This document shows positions 30,703-42,913 of a DNA stretch of 64,000 nt, piece by piece. Numbering within the stretch: position 1 is the first letter of the stretch; the number at the start of each line of letters is the position of its first letter. The notes beneath the pieces were generated by a model. The model did no database searches. It worked only from the letters and a program-made list of their open reading frames with translations, and was not told the origin of the DNA. The translations under genes were made by a program, and so were the position numbers. The DNA is from Neoarius graeffei (taxonomy: Eukaryota > Chordata > Actinopteri > Siluriformes > Ariidae): NCBI RefSeq assembly GCF_027579695.1, contig NC_083582.1:5020378-5084377 (forward strand), given 5' to 3'.

Positions 30703-31866
30703 TTACTTGCGGTGTTGTCCCTGGGTGAAGTGACAGGCGAACTCGTACTTGTCGCTGCAGTGCACACCGCAGACGTTACACTGAAAAGGCTGGTCGTAAC
30801 CATGGCAACCCATATGCACGGTGTAAAGCACATTGTCACCAAAATACGTCTGGCAATGCGGACAGAAATACAGTGTCTGGGTGTTAATCTGCGCCGGAAA
30901 AGATTCTGGACTCAAGAGCGCGTCCGCATTAGGGTCCTGAGAGGGCGGAGTCAGAGTGTGACCTTTGGCCTCCCTTTCGTAGCCCTCCAAAACCTGGTTG
31001 GGTGAACTGGGATGCAACTCATCGTCGCAGTCTTGTTCCTGATTGGCTGCTGGTTGAGAAAGAGGGAGGGATTTGTCCTCGGCGACGAACAACTGTTTCG
31101 GTTTGGTCCGCGTCGAGGCTGTGTTCATCAAGGGGCGGAGTTTGTGTCGACGGCGGCGATGGTGAGACAAGTTGCTCCGGTCGTTACAGCGGAATGGACA
31201 CAGCTCGCACTTATAAGGTTTCTCACCCGTGTGTGAGCGCATGTGTGTCTCCAACTGTCGCTCATACGCTGAGGAGAACGGACAGAGCTGACAACGGTGA
31301 GGCTTCTCTCCTTCACACACACACAAAGTTTATTATTAAGAAAGTTTATTAAATTCAGAAAGAAAGAACATCAGTATACAATCAAGTCCAGAACTTGGGG
31401 ATGAGAGGAGGAAAAATTTACACCCCGAGTCACACCTGTGTGTGTGCGCATGTGCTCGATGAGTCTGGCCTGCCCCTTGCTGGCGTAATTGCAGTAACGA
31501 CACCGGAATTTTCCGTCGACTGTCCTCTCGAATCCGTCCGTGTCCAGACGCACCTCGATCGACGCTAAGTGATCCATCGCACTCTGTTCCGTCTCAGACA
31601 CACCTGAAACACGAGACACACCACTCGCAGACATAGCACAACAAACTCCACCCATCAACAATCCTGACAAAACTACACTTCATGCATTTTAGGGGTGTGG
31701 CTTCAAAGGGAGCACTACATGTGACGCTCTCACCTGTCCGCAGATCCTCATCACTTTTCTCTCCATTCACAGAAGACGACAGCGTGTTCACGTGATGCGT
31801 CTGCTGATCGAGATACTCCTGAAAATCTCTCACAAAGTCCAGAGGCTCCGCCTTCAACTCGTTCAT
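30703..31866 (-). CDS. ikzf5: Ikaros family zinc finger protein 5 (Pegasus)
   Basis: This is a nuclear C2H2 zinc-finger transcription factor of the Ikaros family. Coding exons on the minus strand are 31866-31734, 31603-31436 and 31310-30703 (stop TAA 30703-30705). Both introns are phase 1 and join in frame, giving 302 aa. The N-terminus MNELKAEPLDFVRDFQEYL aligns without a gap to human IKZF5 as I remember it, so 31866 is preferred over upstream ATGs at 31896 and 31911, the latter preceded directly by TAG. Fingers 1-3 (DNA binding) are at residues 79-99, 107-127 and 135-156. Fingers 4-5, the Ikaros-type dimerisation pair, are at 250-270 and 278-300. The linker between the groups is only about 93 residues; the human protein is near 420 aa in total. 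The exon 3 acceptor follows a GT run instead of a pyrimidine tract. Confidence 0.92.
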
Positions 31867-32060
31867 CGTCCAACCGGGACGCACCGCCGATTCCATACGT
31901 TCAATCCGCATCTACGCCAATCTCTGAGAAACACAGAGTTCCAACCGGTTCAGAGGAAAGTCAGAGACACTACCTTCTTGAACAACTGGGCGTGATTATG
32001 TAAATATTGGGAGGCCATATGCAAATGAGATTGTAGCCGCACAATGACGTCACTTCATTC
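31867..32060 (-). promoter_or_regulatory. ikzf5: ikzf5 5' UTR and promoter: CRE and octamer
   Basis: Upstream of the ikzf5 start lie an octamer ATGCAAAT (32019-32026), a CRE TGACGTCA (32045-32052) and a TTATAAGG box just beyond (about 32062). A possible 50-bp 5' UTR intron (31924-31973; GTAGTG to TTCTCAG on the minus strand) would end just before the first ATG, but it is very short and unproven. Confidence 0.5.
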
Positions 32061-33012
32061 CTTATAAGGAATACGTTGAATTTAAAAATACTTTTTTTTC
32101 TTAAATCATACTTATGTGTAGTTTTTTTTTCTGTTGATTAATGTTTACACTAATTTCTAAATATGCGGTAAAATTAATACATTCCCGCTTTTCTTTTCCC
32201 AAACATGGGTAGTTCATTCAGAATTAAGGAGAATTAAGTTGCGATTAAAATTAAAATTAAGTTGCGATTATTTCAAAATCATTAAAAATACGCTTTAGAT
32301 TTATTTAAGAAAAATAAGTCTCAGTACATGGAGGCGCTTACTTGTGTTTCGTTGAGCAGGTGACTTAGCCGACAAAAATGAAAAATATAGTTTAAAAATC
32401 GAATTATAAAGTAAAAATAAAATTCAAAGAAACAACACGAAGTTACATTATTCTTAACAAAACTGGTTTAAACGATCCTCAAAGGAAAAAAAAAACCCCA
32501 AAATACACAATCACTGAAGCTAACACTGTAGCTAACCTGCTTTAACAGCTAACAAACCTGTTGTTGTTGTTGTTGTTGTTTTTTTCTTCCAACTGTTTTA
32601 CGACAAACCCGCCTACTGCGTGATGATTGGTTAGAAATTTCATCCCACTAGCAGATTGGATAAAATACATGCACGTGCCATAGATTGTATCCAATCGTAA
32701 CACAGAAGGCGGATTTCACACGACTACGGGTAGGGAAAGTCCTACTGTGGTGTAAACCTAAATTGTGTCCCTCATGAAAAAAAAACCAAGGGGGAAAAAA
32801 AACATAGTTCCCGATCTAAAAAGTAAAGATCCACGGATTGTTCGACTGAGTAAACAATTATGCTGTATTTTTTTTTGTCAATTCTGCTGTTAAAATATAC
32901 AGTTTAAAGACGGCTATCTAAAAACATTCAAGAATGACACACGTGTTAATATTTCACACGAACATTTTAGACGCCGGACAAGAAGGACCCGTATGTAAAC
33001 AAGTGCAACAAA
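32061..33012. other. Intergenic region between ikzf5 and acadsb (divergent promoter region)
   Basis: About 1 kb of AT-rich DNA separates the two divergent genes. It contains a TTG repeat (32561-32580) and no recognisable transposon. The acadsb promoter must lie at its right side. The word aaaATGGCGGT at 33010-33019 combines the start codon with a YY1-like ATGGCGG motif, which often lies at transcription starts with short 5' UTRs. Confidence 0.5.
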
Positions 33013-36000
33013 ATGGCGGTGCCCTTCTTTAGGTTCTTCGGAAAGGTGAATAAATGAATCGGAACGTCTTTTATTTAGGTTATAAAACTAAATATATCGC
33101 CGAGTGTGATTGTTTTTCATATATAAAAATGCTGATTATGTTACGTTTGGTTAAAGGCGTAATGTAAAATGTTAAATATATTTTCAGACTAATCGTGCTA
33201 TATAATCTAACCTGGACCATAACATGTAACTTTAATCAAATTTATATTATTGCTATTTATTGTTCTTTCTTGTATGTAGGTTTGATAAAACTTAATAACC
33301 GTACGCTCAGCGAATTAGCATTTTTAGTTGGTTAGGAAAAGAGGCTGCTGTCGCACAGTGATGACGTAAAGCACTGCGCGGAGTCGTTTACTAAATACAG
33401 ATTTTTAATTAAAAGTAATGATTTAATGCGATACTTCACACACAGTTTCAGATGTTGAGTAAAATGAAAATTATTTTAAGCATAACATATTTGTTATATA
33501 AATAAAATAAATACATAATAAGTAAAAATTATATACACAATTATACACACACAAGTGCAAGTTTTTTTCAACAGTGTTGATTTTTCCTTAACATACTTTG
33601 CATCAATAATAAGCAATAAAAAGAAAATCCTACAGACTGAGCCATCCATTTATTACGCTATTATCAAAGTCTTATCATTGTTTTGTTTTTTTTTAAAGAA
33701 AGTTTTATGTAATTTTTGCATGTTTTATCTGTCTTGTACATTGTATAGTTTCTATTTTATTTTTCACAACCAGTCCTCAGTTCTGTTTTCTGTAAACTGC
33801 TACAGTGTTCTGTGTAGTGTATCTGATTTAGCAGTGTGTGAGTGAGTGAGGTAGAATTTGGGGTACAGTGTGTGTAATTGTATAAACACATGTAGTTGTC
33901 ATAAATGTGTTGTGGTTGATGGCTGTAGGTGAGCAGGCAGCTGACCCAGCCGTGGGCTTCGTGCCGGCCGCTTGCGCATCATGTCTCCTCTTCAACAGCT
34001 GGATTTCCTCCTTTACAGACGTACTCCGAGGAGGAGGCTATGATGAGGGACGCAGGTGATTAGGAATATAAACACACAAGCATTGCCTAAGCATTTTAGA
34101 TGTGTGTAATATTTATTCAGAAGCTTTAGCTACAAGAGGAGACGGATATTAATGTGAAAATAATGCTTTTGATTATATTCATTTATTATAAAATATCAGC
34201 TTGTGCTTGGGGGGGTGTATATGTGTTTACATTTAGGCGTCTTTGTTGATTTTGAAGTATAACAGAGCATCCTGAATTTTGGTGTTAACAGTAAAGAAGT
34301 ATGCTCAGGAGCGCATTGCTCCGTTTGTGTCTAAGATGGATGAAAACTCTGCGATGGAGCCGGAAGTGATCAGCTCTCTGTTTGAGCAGGGGGTCAGTGT
34401 GTGTGCTGCAGATCATCAGATATTACAGTACACACTGCAGGAACATGTTAGTGCTGATGTGTGTGTGTGTGTGTGTGTTGTAGTTGATGGGGATTGAGAT
34501 AAGCACAAAATACGGTGGTACAGCCTCCTCCTTCTTCTCCTCCATCCTGGTGATCGAGGAGCTAGCGAAGGTGGACCCCTCCATATCGGTTCTGTGTGAT
34601 ATCCAGAACACGCTGATCAACACGCTGATGCTCAGACTGGGCACCGAGGAGCAGAAAGAGAAATATCTCCCTCGTCTCGTCTCCAACATGGTGAGAACAC
34701 AGACAGACCAATCACACTGCAGCTAGAAATATTCTAAAACTGCACAAGAAAAAGTCACTCCTAAAAGACTGTAATGGATGCAGAGGCCACGCCTCCTTCA
34801 CTGTAATAGATGCTCCTTCTCTGTGACTGACACACAGAAGCCACACCTTCTTCACTGAGAATGAGGCATGTGGAGGCCACGCCACCTTCACTGAGGCTGG
34901 CACACTGAGGCCACGCCTCCTTCACTGTGACTAAGGCACACAGAGGCCACGCCTCCTTCACTGTGACTGACGCACTGAGGCCACACCTTCTACACTGTGA
35001 CTGGCACACTGAGGCCACGCCTCCTTCACTGTGACTGACGCACTGAAGCCATGCCTCCTTCACTGTGACTAAGGTACACAGAGGCCACGCCTCCTTCACT
35101 GTGACTGACGCACTGAGGCCACACCTCCTTCACTGAGACTGGCACACAGAGGCCACACCTTCACTGTGACTGGCACACTGAGGCCACGCCTCCTTCACTG
35201 TGACTGACGCACTAAAGCCACGCCTCCTTCACTGTGACTAAAGGCACGTAGAGGCCACGCCTCCTTCACTGTGACTAAGGCACGTAGAGGCCACGCCTCC
35301 TTCACTGTGACTAAGGCACACTGAGGCCACGCCTCCTTCACTGTGACTGATGCACTGAAGCCACGCCTCCTTCACTGTGACTAAAGGCACGTAGAGGCCA
35401 CGCCTCCTTCACTGTGACTAAGGCACGTAGAGGCCACGTCTCCTTCACTGTGACTAAGGCACACTGAGGCCACGCCTCCTTCACTGTGACTAAGGCACAC
35501 TGAAACCATGCCTCCTTCACTGTGACTAAGGCGCACTTGAAGCCACGCCTCCTTCACTGTGACTAGGGCACGTAGAGGCCACGTCTCCTTCACTGTGACT
35601 AAGGCACACTGAGGCCACGCCTCCTTCACTGTGACTAAGGCACACTGAAACCATGCCTCCTTCACTGTGACTAAGGCACACAGAGGCCACGCCTCCTTCA
35701 CTGTGACTGACGCACTGAGGCCACACCTTCTACACTGTGACTGGCACACTGAGGCCACGCCTCCTTCACTGTGACTGACGCACTGAAGCCATGCCTCCTT
35801 CACTGTGACTAAGGTACACAGAGGCCACGCCTCCTTCACTGTGACTGACGCACTGAGGCCACACCTCCTTCACTGAGACTGGCACACAGAGGCCACACCT
35901 TCACTGTGACTGGCACACTGAGGCCACGCCTCCTTCACTGTGACTGACGCACTAAAGCCACGCCTCCTTCACTGTGACTAAAGGCACGTAGAGGCCACGC

Positions 36001-36771
36001 CTCCTTCACTGTGACTAAGGCATGTAGAGGCCACGCCTCCTTCACTGTGACTAAGGCACACTGAGGCCACGCCTCCTTCACTGTGACTGATGCACTGAAG
36101 CCATGCCTCCTTCACTGTGACTAAAGGCACGTAGAGGCCACGCCTCCTTCACTGTGACTAAGGCACGTAGAGGCCACGTCTCCTTCACTGTGACTAAGGC
36201 ACACTGAGGCCATGCCTCCTTCACTGTGACTAAGGCACACTGAAACCATGCCTCCTTCACTGTGACTAAGGCGCACTTGAAGCCACGCCTCCTTCACTGT
36301 GACTAGGGCACGTAGAGGCCACGCCTCCTTCACTGAGACTGATGCACGCGGAGGCCATGCCTCATTGAATGAGACTGGGGCGTGTGGAGGCCATGCCTCC
36401 TTCACTGTGACTGGCACACTGAAGCCACGCCTCCTTCACTGAGACTGATGCACTGAAGCCACGCCTCCTTCACTGAGACTGATGCACTGAAGCCACGCCA
36501 AACAGGACTAGACACTAGTGTGTGTTTGTTCTCGTTCATTCAGTTTTGTTGATGCATGGGGGTTTTTTTGTTTTGGTTTGGTTTTTTTGCAGATTGGGAG
36601 TTTTTGTTTGTCTGAGGCCGGTTCTGGGAGCGACGCGTTCTCTCTGAAGACCCGAGCAGAGAAACGCGGAGATCAGTACGTCATTAACGGATCAAAGATG
36701 TGGATCAGCAACGCCGAGCACGCTGGAGTGTTTCTGGTCATGGCTAATGCAGATCCTTCAGCTGTGAGTCT

Positions 36772-36819
<48 letters not shown>

Positions 36820-37363
36820 TTCGTTGATATATGTGTGTGTGTGTGTGTGTGTGTGACAGGGTCACAGAGGGATCACGTGCTTCATTGTGGATCGGGACAC
36901 TGAGGGGCTTCATATCGGCAAGAAGGAGAACAAACTGGGACTGAGAGCCTCGTCTACCTGCGCACTCACGTTCGATAATGTCACGGTACACACTCGCACA
37001 CGTTCTCAGGGTCCGTATGTGTTGGACCCGATGTTCCTGTGACCTCAGTGTTGAGTAGTATGTTAGTATGTTCTGTGTAAATGGTGTGTTTAACATGGTC
37101 CAGGTGTGTGAGAAGAACATCCTGGGTGAAGTGGGTCAGGGATATAAATACGCCATCGGGATGCTGAACGAAGGCAGGATCGGTATCGCAGCCCAGGTAC
37201 GGCGGCTATATCGGCTCACACTCCGCTTTTTAAAGCCACTTCCTGTCTTCAGGTCATATGGGTGTGTTTTCAGATGCTGGGTTTAGCTCAGGGCTGCTTC
37301 GATCACACCGTTCCCTACACCAAGCAGAGGGTCCAGTTTGGAAAACCCATCTTTGACTTCCAG

Positions 37364-37411
<48 letters not shown>

Positions 37412-39638
37412 GTTGTTATCCAACTGAAAAATGAAATGAGTGTTTGAAGGATCACCTGCGTGTGGTTAAGCAAAAACTTTATGCAAAAGTGGAAATAGTC
37501 ATGAAAAAAGAACGAAAGGAAGGAAAGAAGGTAGAACGATGCAACAAGTAAAAGATTTAAGAGAAAGAAAAGTGAAAAAGAAAGTACAAAGGCAGGAGGG
37601 AAAGAGAGATCTCAGAGAGCTGCAAATTTAAGAGAAAGAAAGAAAAAAGAAATGATCAGTCCTTGAGGGGAATTTTTAAAATTCTCTGTCTAAAGAGAAA
37701 AGGAAAAAGATCAAAGCGAGTAGAAGAGAGGAACAGGTGTGGTGTAGAGGTGTGTAACGAGTACAGAGTGTTAAACGAGATGTTGTGTGGTTGTGAGCGT
37801 GTTGTGGTGAACTTCCTGTTGTGTGATTTTCAGGCGATGCAGCATCAGATTTCTCACGTGGCCACTCAGCTGGAGGCGGCGAGGCTGCTGACCTATAACG
37901 CAGTGAGGCTGAAGGAGGCGGGGCGACCCTTCATTAAAGAGGCCTGCATGGCCAAGTACTTCTCCTCCGAGGTCACTGACTCACTCACTCACTCCCTTCA
38001 CCTTCACCTTCATAATCATGTTCATTACAGCACGTCTGCTCCAGGCACCACTGCACTCGGTATCATAAATACTTTAATAACATAAACACATTTCGCTCCC
38101 TCTGAGCTTCATCACGACACCATCATCATCGTCATCATCACAGCACTGTGTTCAGCTCCATGTTCTGCTGCACTGTTACCAACATCAACAACACTCGGAT
38201 AAAGATGTGTGACTGAGACACAGAGAGAGGAAGACTCTTTATTCAGAAGACCGACGTCAGACAGTGTGATTTTCAGCAGGGCTCTGGAAAGTGTAAAAAT
38301 AAATAATAATATACATCATTAATAAAATACATTCAAATATCATCACAAAGTACACTTAAGTAAGCAGTTCGAAAGTCATTCTAATAAATAATATAATAAA
38401 AAACCAACGTGATGATGACAAAAAATAATAATGTCGATAAAATAAATATGAAAGAAAGAAAGGGGGAAGAAAAAGAAAAGAAACAAAGCCTAATTATTGA
38501 CTGTGAAGGAACTCTTCATCGCTCTTGTAAATCTCTTTAATACTTGACGGCGACTTGAATGTGATCAGGTAAAGAGCTCCAGCTGTAGACACGAGGTTTG
38601 GGATCCGAACCAACCCCAGTTCGTGTTGGATGTAACTGTTCTCAGCATGTTCTTATTGCGCGTATTGTACTTGTGGAAATCTGTACCTTGTAGAGAAACT
38701 GGATGTATCTTCAGATAGTTTGTTCTCCATGTGGACACAGTGATGGAGTTCTCTTCACTGAGACCTGAGGTCTCTGAGTGCGTCAGTAGAGGAGGACCAC
38801 GGTGAGGGAGAGAGAGATTGATAAATGGAGAGGGGGGAAGAGAGGGAAGGAAGGAGAAAGAAAGTGGGCTGGAGCAAGGTAAAGAAAAAGAGACCAAGAG
38901 CAATCACAAAAGGGAGCATTAGTGGGCATGGAGAAGGGGAAGAGAAAGAGGGAAAAGGTGAAGGAAAGAGAGAATGACAGGGAAAGAAAGAGGGGGGAAC
39001 AGAGAGAGAGAAGAAAAGAACAAGGGAAACCAGGAAGGAAGGGGATAGACAGGGTGAAGAAATGTCGAGACAGACAGACGGATGGACGGAGTGATGGTGC
39101 CGTGTGGTTTGCAGGTGGCCACGTTAACCACGTCGAAGTGTATCGAGTGGATGGGAGGCGTCGGCTTCACCAAGGACTATCCTATAGAGAAATACTACAG
39201 AGACTGTAAGATAGGTGAGTGTGTACAACACACACACACACACAGGGAGCTACTGTTTACAGCCGCTGTAACATGTTATAACTACCACTAACTCGTTTCA
39301 CTGAATTTCCACAACAGGAAACGTAACTAGAAACAGATAAAAATCATCATGTATTATTTACAAAGGGAATCACTGAACTGCTGTGGTACAATATCAGAGA
39401 ATTAGACCACTTAGGGACGCGCCGTTCTCGGAAAATAATCAACTGCAGGATGGTAACCATAACTCCGCTTCATCACGCCACACCGATGCTGACTGTTGAT
39501 TATTTTCCCAGAACAGCACGACACGGAGTGTTTTTATTACTGACGTGTGTGTTTTGTTGCAGGCACCATCTATGAGGGAACAACCAACATTCAGCTGAGC
39601 ACAATCGCAAAGTATATCGGGCAGGAGTACGACTCCTG

Positions 39639-39639
<1 letters not shown>
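33013..39639 (+). CDS. acadsb: Short/branched-chain specific acyl-CoA dehydrogenase, mitochondrial
   Basis: Acadsb oxidises 2-methylbutyryl-CoA (isoleucine breakdown) and related acyl-CoAs to enoyl-CoA, passing electrons from FAD to ETF in the mitochondrial matrix. Exons: 33013-33045, 33929-34055, 34292-34392, 34484-34690, 36593-36763, 36860-36985, 37104-37196, 37274-37363, 37834-37971, 39115-39214 and 39563-39639. All phases join, giving 420 aa (human about 432). Residues 1-50 are Arg/Ser-rich without acids before TYSEEE, a plausible mitochondrial presequence. The flavin/substrate motif [10 protein letters not shown] is at about 161-170, [13 protein letters not shown] follows, and [18 protein letters not shown] and [15 protein letters not shown] mark the C-terminal helical domain. 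The catalytic base is E400 in [11 protein letters not shown]. Intron 4 holds a large minisatellite, and introns 3, 5, 7 and 10 carry CA or GT runs next to splice sites. Confidence 0.96.
34780..36495. repeat. ~37-bp minisatellite in acadsb intron 4
   Basis: About 45 imperfect tandem units of the type GAGGCCACGCCTCCTTCACT plus GTGACTAAGGCACACT, 33-40 bp each. A higher-order tandem duplication is visible: 34921 onward repeats at 35661 onward with a constant 740-bp offset (rare variants such as aaggtacaca at 35071/35811 and gcgcacttga at 35531/36271). Open minus-strand frames across it (KEAWPLC repeats) are artefacts. Confidence 0.95.
36764..36859 (+). repeat. AC-repeat / GT-repeat paired intron (acadsb intron 5)
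   Basis: The 96-bp intron has a CA run beginning 9 bp after the donor (about 36773-36814) and a GT run ending directly before the acceptor gacag (36832-36855), with only about 17 bp between them. There is no pyrimidine tract. The RNA should fold into a long AC:GU hairpin. Confidence 0.9.
37364..37410. repeat. CA microsatellite at the acadsb intron 7 donor
   Basis: The donor gtaacacacac runs straight into about 40 bp of CA repeat. The rest of intron 7 (to 37833) is purine-rich (GAAAGAAA, AAGGAAGG) with no other feature. Confidence 0.9.
37972..39114. other. acadsb intron 9, unassigned sequence
   Basis: About 1.1 kb. It holds short repeats (TCACTCACTC, ATCATC) near 37980-38130, AT-rich DNA to 38500, a moderately complex stretch 38520-38790 that I cannot identify, and a purine-rich GAGAAAG tract from about 38800 to 39060. 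No exon was recognised. Confidence 0.5.
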
Positions 39640-39683
<44 letters not shown>

Positions 39684-39772
39684 CCAGAGTGTCATATCAG
39701 GATTTTCATCCATCTGAAGACTCAACACTACTTGACCCTTGTATCTGAAGTTAAACATTTGACCTCATCCTA
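39640..39772. repeat. CA microsatellite after the acadsb stop, then 3' UTR
   Basis: A CA run of about 40 bp starts three bases after the acadsb TGA (39643-39681). No canonical AATAAA was seen before the transposon terminus at 39773, so the acadsb 3' end is unresolved and may lie within or beyond that element. Confidence 0.7.
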
Positions 39773-40188
39773 CACAGTACTGTGCAAATGTCTTGGCCCC
39801 CTATTTTTTTCATACAAACTTTATAGATTTCTATTTTATGACTTCTACATTATCAAGTCAAAACATTACAAAAACATTTTAGAGTCCAAACATTCATTTT
39901 CCACCATAAAATTTAAAGCAGCATATTCCATGAGAGAGCACTTTTCAGATGAAAAAAGAAAACATAATGAAGGCTACTGGAAAATTTTTGGTGTAAAATG
40001 AAGTGAGTGTGACAGTCAAAGTGTGCAGAAGAACTGGGGCTGGTTCTGTAAGACGCTCAGTAAAACCTACAGCTCATTTCCGCATAAAACTGACCTCATT
40101 GTATTTTTTTAAAAGCAAAGGGAATTTCGTCTCACACCAAATGCTGACTTTGTTTCATTTATTATAGCTTAATGATACTGTTTATACA

Positions 40189-40194
<6 letters not shown>

Positions 40195-40230
<36 letters not shown>

Positions 40231-41244
40231 TTTATTTAAAGCTCCTTTCAGGGTACTCAAGGACACTTAACAATAAAAGTGTAAAAATAAAATCAAGCAA
40301 TTATAAACAATTAGAATTAATAAACAATAAGATGAATAAAACGAAGCAGGACAGGAATATATAACAAGTAAACTATCTCATTTAAACAAAACATAAAACA
40401 ATAAAATAGCTGGACCATTCTGACACTAAAATAATAAAACCGATTAAAAAAAAGTATCTATTAAAAGGGAAAAGCAAGAGTAAAAAGGTGGGTTTTTAAT
40501 TGTGCCTTAAAAGAAGAGAGAGAGGTACACTGCCGCAATGAGAGGGGGAGAGAATTCCAGAGTTTAGGCCCAGCTACACTAAAAGCCCTGTCACCCATGG
40601 AATGAAGACGAGTAGAGGGGGTGACAAGGAGGTGTGTGTCAGTGGAACCTAGGGTGCGTGTGGGCTGGTATGGGGAGAGGAGATGAGTGAGATAAGGGGG
40701 TGCTAGATTATGCTGTGGCTTAAAGACGAGTAGGAGGATTTTGAATTGAATGCGTAACTGAACAGGAAGCCAGTGGAGTTGGTGAAGGACAGGCGTGATG
40801 TGTTGCCATGGTCTGGTGTGGGTAAGAAGTCTTGCTGCAGAGTTCTGGATATGTTGTAATCTGTTTATTGATTTGGCTGGAAGACCAGTAAGGAGGGCAT
40901 TGCAATAGTCCAGTCTTGAGGTTATGAAAGCATGGATGAGAGTTTCTGCAGTGGCAAGGGTGAGAGAAGATCGGAGTTTAGAGATGGTTTTCAGATGGAA
41001 AAATGCTGTTTTTGTGACCTGTTTTATGTGGGATTCAAAAAAAAGTGATGAGTCAATAATGACACCAAGATTCTTCACTTCAGATGAGGTGGTGGTAAAG
41101 TAGCCTGGGATGGAGAACTGAGAATGGTTTATCTTTTTAAGGAGGGTGGGAGTGGCAATGAGTATGGCTTCTGTCTTATCATGGTTGAGTTTAAGAAACT
41201 TACAAGTCATCCAATTGCTGATATCATGAAGGCAGGCAGCCAGG

Positions 41245-41248
<4 letters not shown>
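40195..41248 (-). pseudogene. L2/CR1-like LINE, 3' end with RT C-terminus
   Basis: The minus-strand frame (41246 to 40461) is open for about 260 codons: FLKLNHDKTEAILI, NLGVIIDSSLFFESHIKQVT, SRLDYCNALLTGLP, LQHIQNSAARLLTHT and LHWLPVQLRIQFKILLLVFK. These are the C-terminal blocks of fish L2/CR1-group reverse transcriptases. The 3' end is a TTA repeat (40195-40228 on plus). It is 5'-truncated by AT and CA microsatellites (41249-41305). Confidence 0.75.

Positions 41249-41305
<57 letters not shown>
41249..41305. repeat. AT then AC microsatellite
   Basis: About 35 bp of AT repeat followed by about 20 bp of AC repeat. It separates the L2-like fragment from Tc1 element f. Confidence 0.95.
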
Positions 41306-41307
<2 letters not shown>

Positions 41308-42913
41308 GTGGTGCTTGAAAGTTTGTGAACCCTTTAGAATTTTCTATATTTCTGCATAAATATGACCTAAAACATCAACAGATTTTCACACAAGTCCTAA
41401 AAGTAGATAAAGAGAACCCAGTTAAACAAATGAGACAAAAATATTATACTTGGCCACTTATTTATTGAGGAAAATGATCCAATATTACATATCTGTGAGT
41501 GGCAAAAGTATGTGAACCTCTAGGATTAGCAGTTAATTTGAAGGTGAAATTAGAGTCAGGTGTTTTCAATCAGCGGGATGACAATCAGGTGTGAGTGGGC
41601 ACCCTGTTTTATTTAAAGAACAGGGATCTATCAAAGTCTGATCTTCACAACACATGTTTGTGGAAGTGTATCATGGCACGAACAAAGGAGATTTCTGATG
41701 ACCTCAGAAAAAGCATTGTTGATGCTCATCAGGCTGGAAAAGGTTATAAAACCATCTCTAAAGAGTTTGGAATCCACCAATCCACAGTCAGACAGATTGT
41801 GTACAAATGGAGGAAATTCAAGACCATTGTTACCCTCCCCAGGAGTGGTCGACCAACAAAGATCACTCCAAGAGCAAGGCATCTAATAGTCGCCGAGTTC
41901 ATAAAGGACCCCAGGGTAACTTCTAAGCAACTGAAGGCCCCTCTCACATTGGCTAATGTTAATGTTCATGAGTCCACCATCAGGAGAACACTGAACAACA
42001 ATGGTGTGCATGGCAGGGTTGCAAGGAGAAAGCCACTGCTCTCCAAAAAGAATATTGCTGCTCGTCTGCAGTTTGCTAAAGATCACGTGGACAATCCAGA
42101 AGGCTATTGGAAAAATGTTTTGTGGATGGATGAGACGAAAATAGAATATTTGGTTTAAATGAGAAGTGTTATGTTTGGAGAAAGGAAAACACTGCATTCC
42201 AGCATAAGAACCTTATCCCATCTGTGAAACATGGTGGTGGTAGTATCACGGTTTGGACTTGTTTTGCTGCATCTGGTCCAGGACGACTTGCCATCGTTGA
42301 TGGAACAATGAATTCTGAATTATACCAGCAAATTCTCAAGGAAAATGTCAGGACATCTGTCCATGAACTGAATCTCAAGAGAAGGTGGGTCATGCAGCAA
42401 GACAACAACCCTAAGCACACAAGTCGTTCTACCAAAGAATGGTTAAAGAAGAATAAAGTTAATGTTTTGGAATGGCCAAGTCAAAGCCCTGATCTTAATC
42501 CATTCGAAATGTTGTGGAAGGACCTGAAGCGAGCAGTTCATGTGAGGAAACCCACCACCATCCCAGAGTTGAAGCTGTTCTGTACGGAGGAACGGGCTAA
42601 AATTCCTCCAAGCCGGTGTGCAGGACTGATCAACAGTTACCGCAAACGTTTAGTTGCAGTTATTGCTGCACAAGGGGGTCACACCAGATACTGAAAGCAA
42701 AGGCTCACATACTTTTGCCACTCACAGATATGCAATATTGGATCATTTTCTTCAATAAATAAATGACCAAGTACAATATTTTTTGTCTCATTTGTTTAAC
42801 TGGGTTCTCTTTATCTACTTTTAGGACTCGTGTGAAAATCTGATGATGTTTTAGGTCATATTTATGCAGAAATATAGAAAATTCTAAAGGGTTCACAAAC
42901 TTTCAAGCACCAC
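41306..42913 (+). mobile_element. Tc1-like transposon f (CAGTGGTGCTTGAAAG family)
   Basis: The left end is CAGTGGTGCTTGAAAGTTTG and the right end CAAACTTTCAAGCACCAC, the last two bases of the family's terminus being missing. It is full length (about 1.6 kb) and lies in an AC/AT microsatellite context. Confidence 0.93.
41673..42694 (+). pseudogene. Tc1 transposase (element f), one frameshift
   Basis: Starts MARTKEISDDLRKSIVDAHQ with HTH segments TISKEFGIHQSTVRQIVYKW and a GRPTKITPRAR hook. The first catalytic D is in WMDETK. A 1-bp deletion near 42145 shifts the frame, and the second part (42159-42694) carries QQDNNPKH and DLNPFEMLW, ending in TGA after GHTRY. About 340 codons in all. The second D is followed by N-N rather than the N-D of the sister copies. 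Confidence 0.9.

Noticed and set aside
33555-33845. 96-aa ORF in acadsb intron 1
   Set aside because: Composition is that of AT-rich intron sequence, with no start context or recognisable domain.
34780-36495. Regular direct repeats that could suggest a CRISPR array, and a repeated KEAWPLC-type protein on the minus strand
   Set aside because: Units are contiguous and diverged with no unique spacers, and this is a vertebrate intron. The open frames reflect a repeat length near a multiple of three.
38565-39209. Minus-strand Ser/Pro-rich ORFs and a plus-strand Lys/Glu-rich ORF in acadsb intron 9
   Set aside because: They follow a purine-rich tract. The plus ORF merely runs into acadsb exon 10 in another frame.
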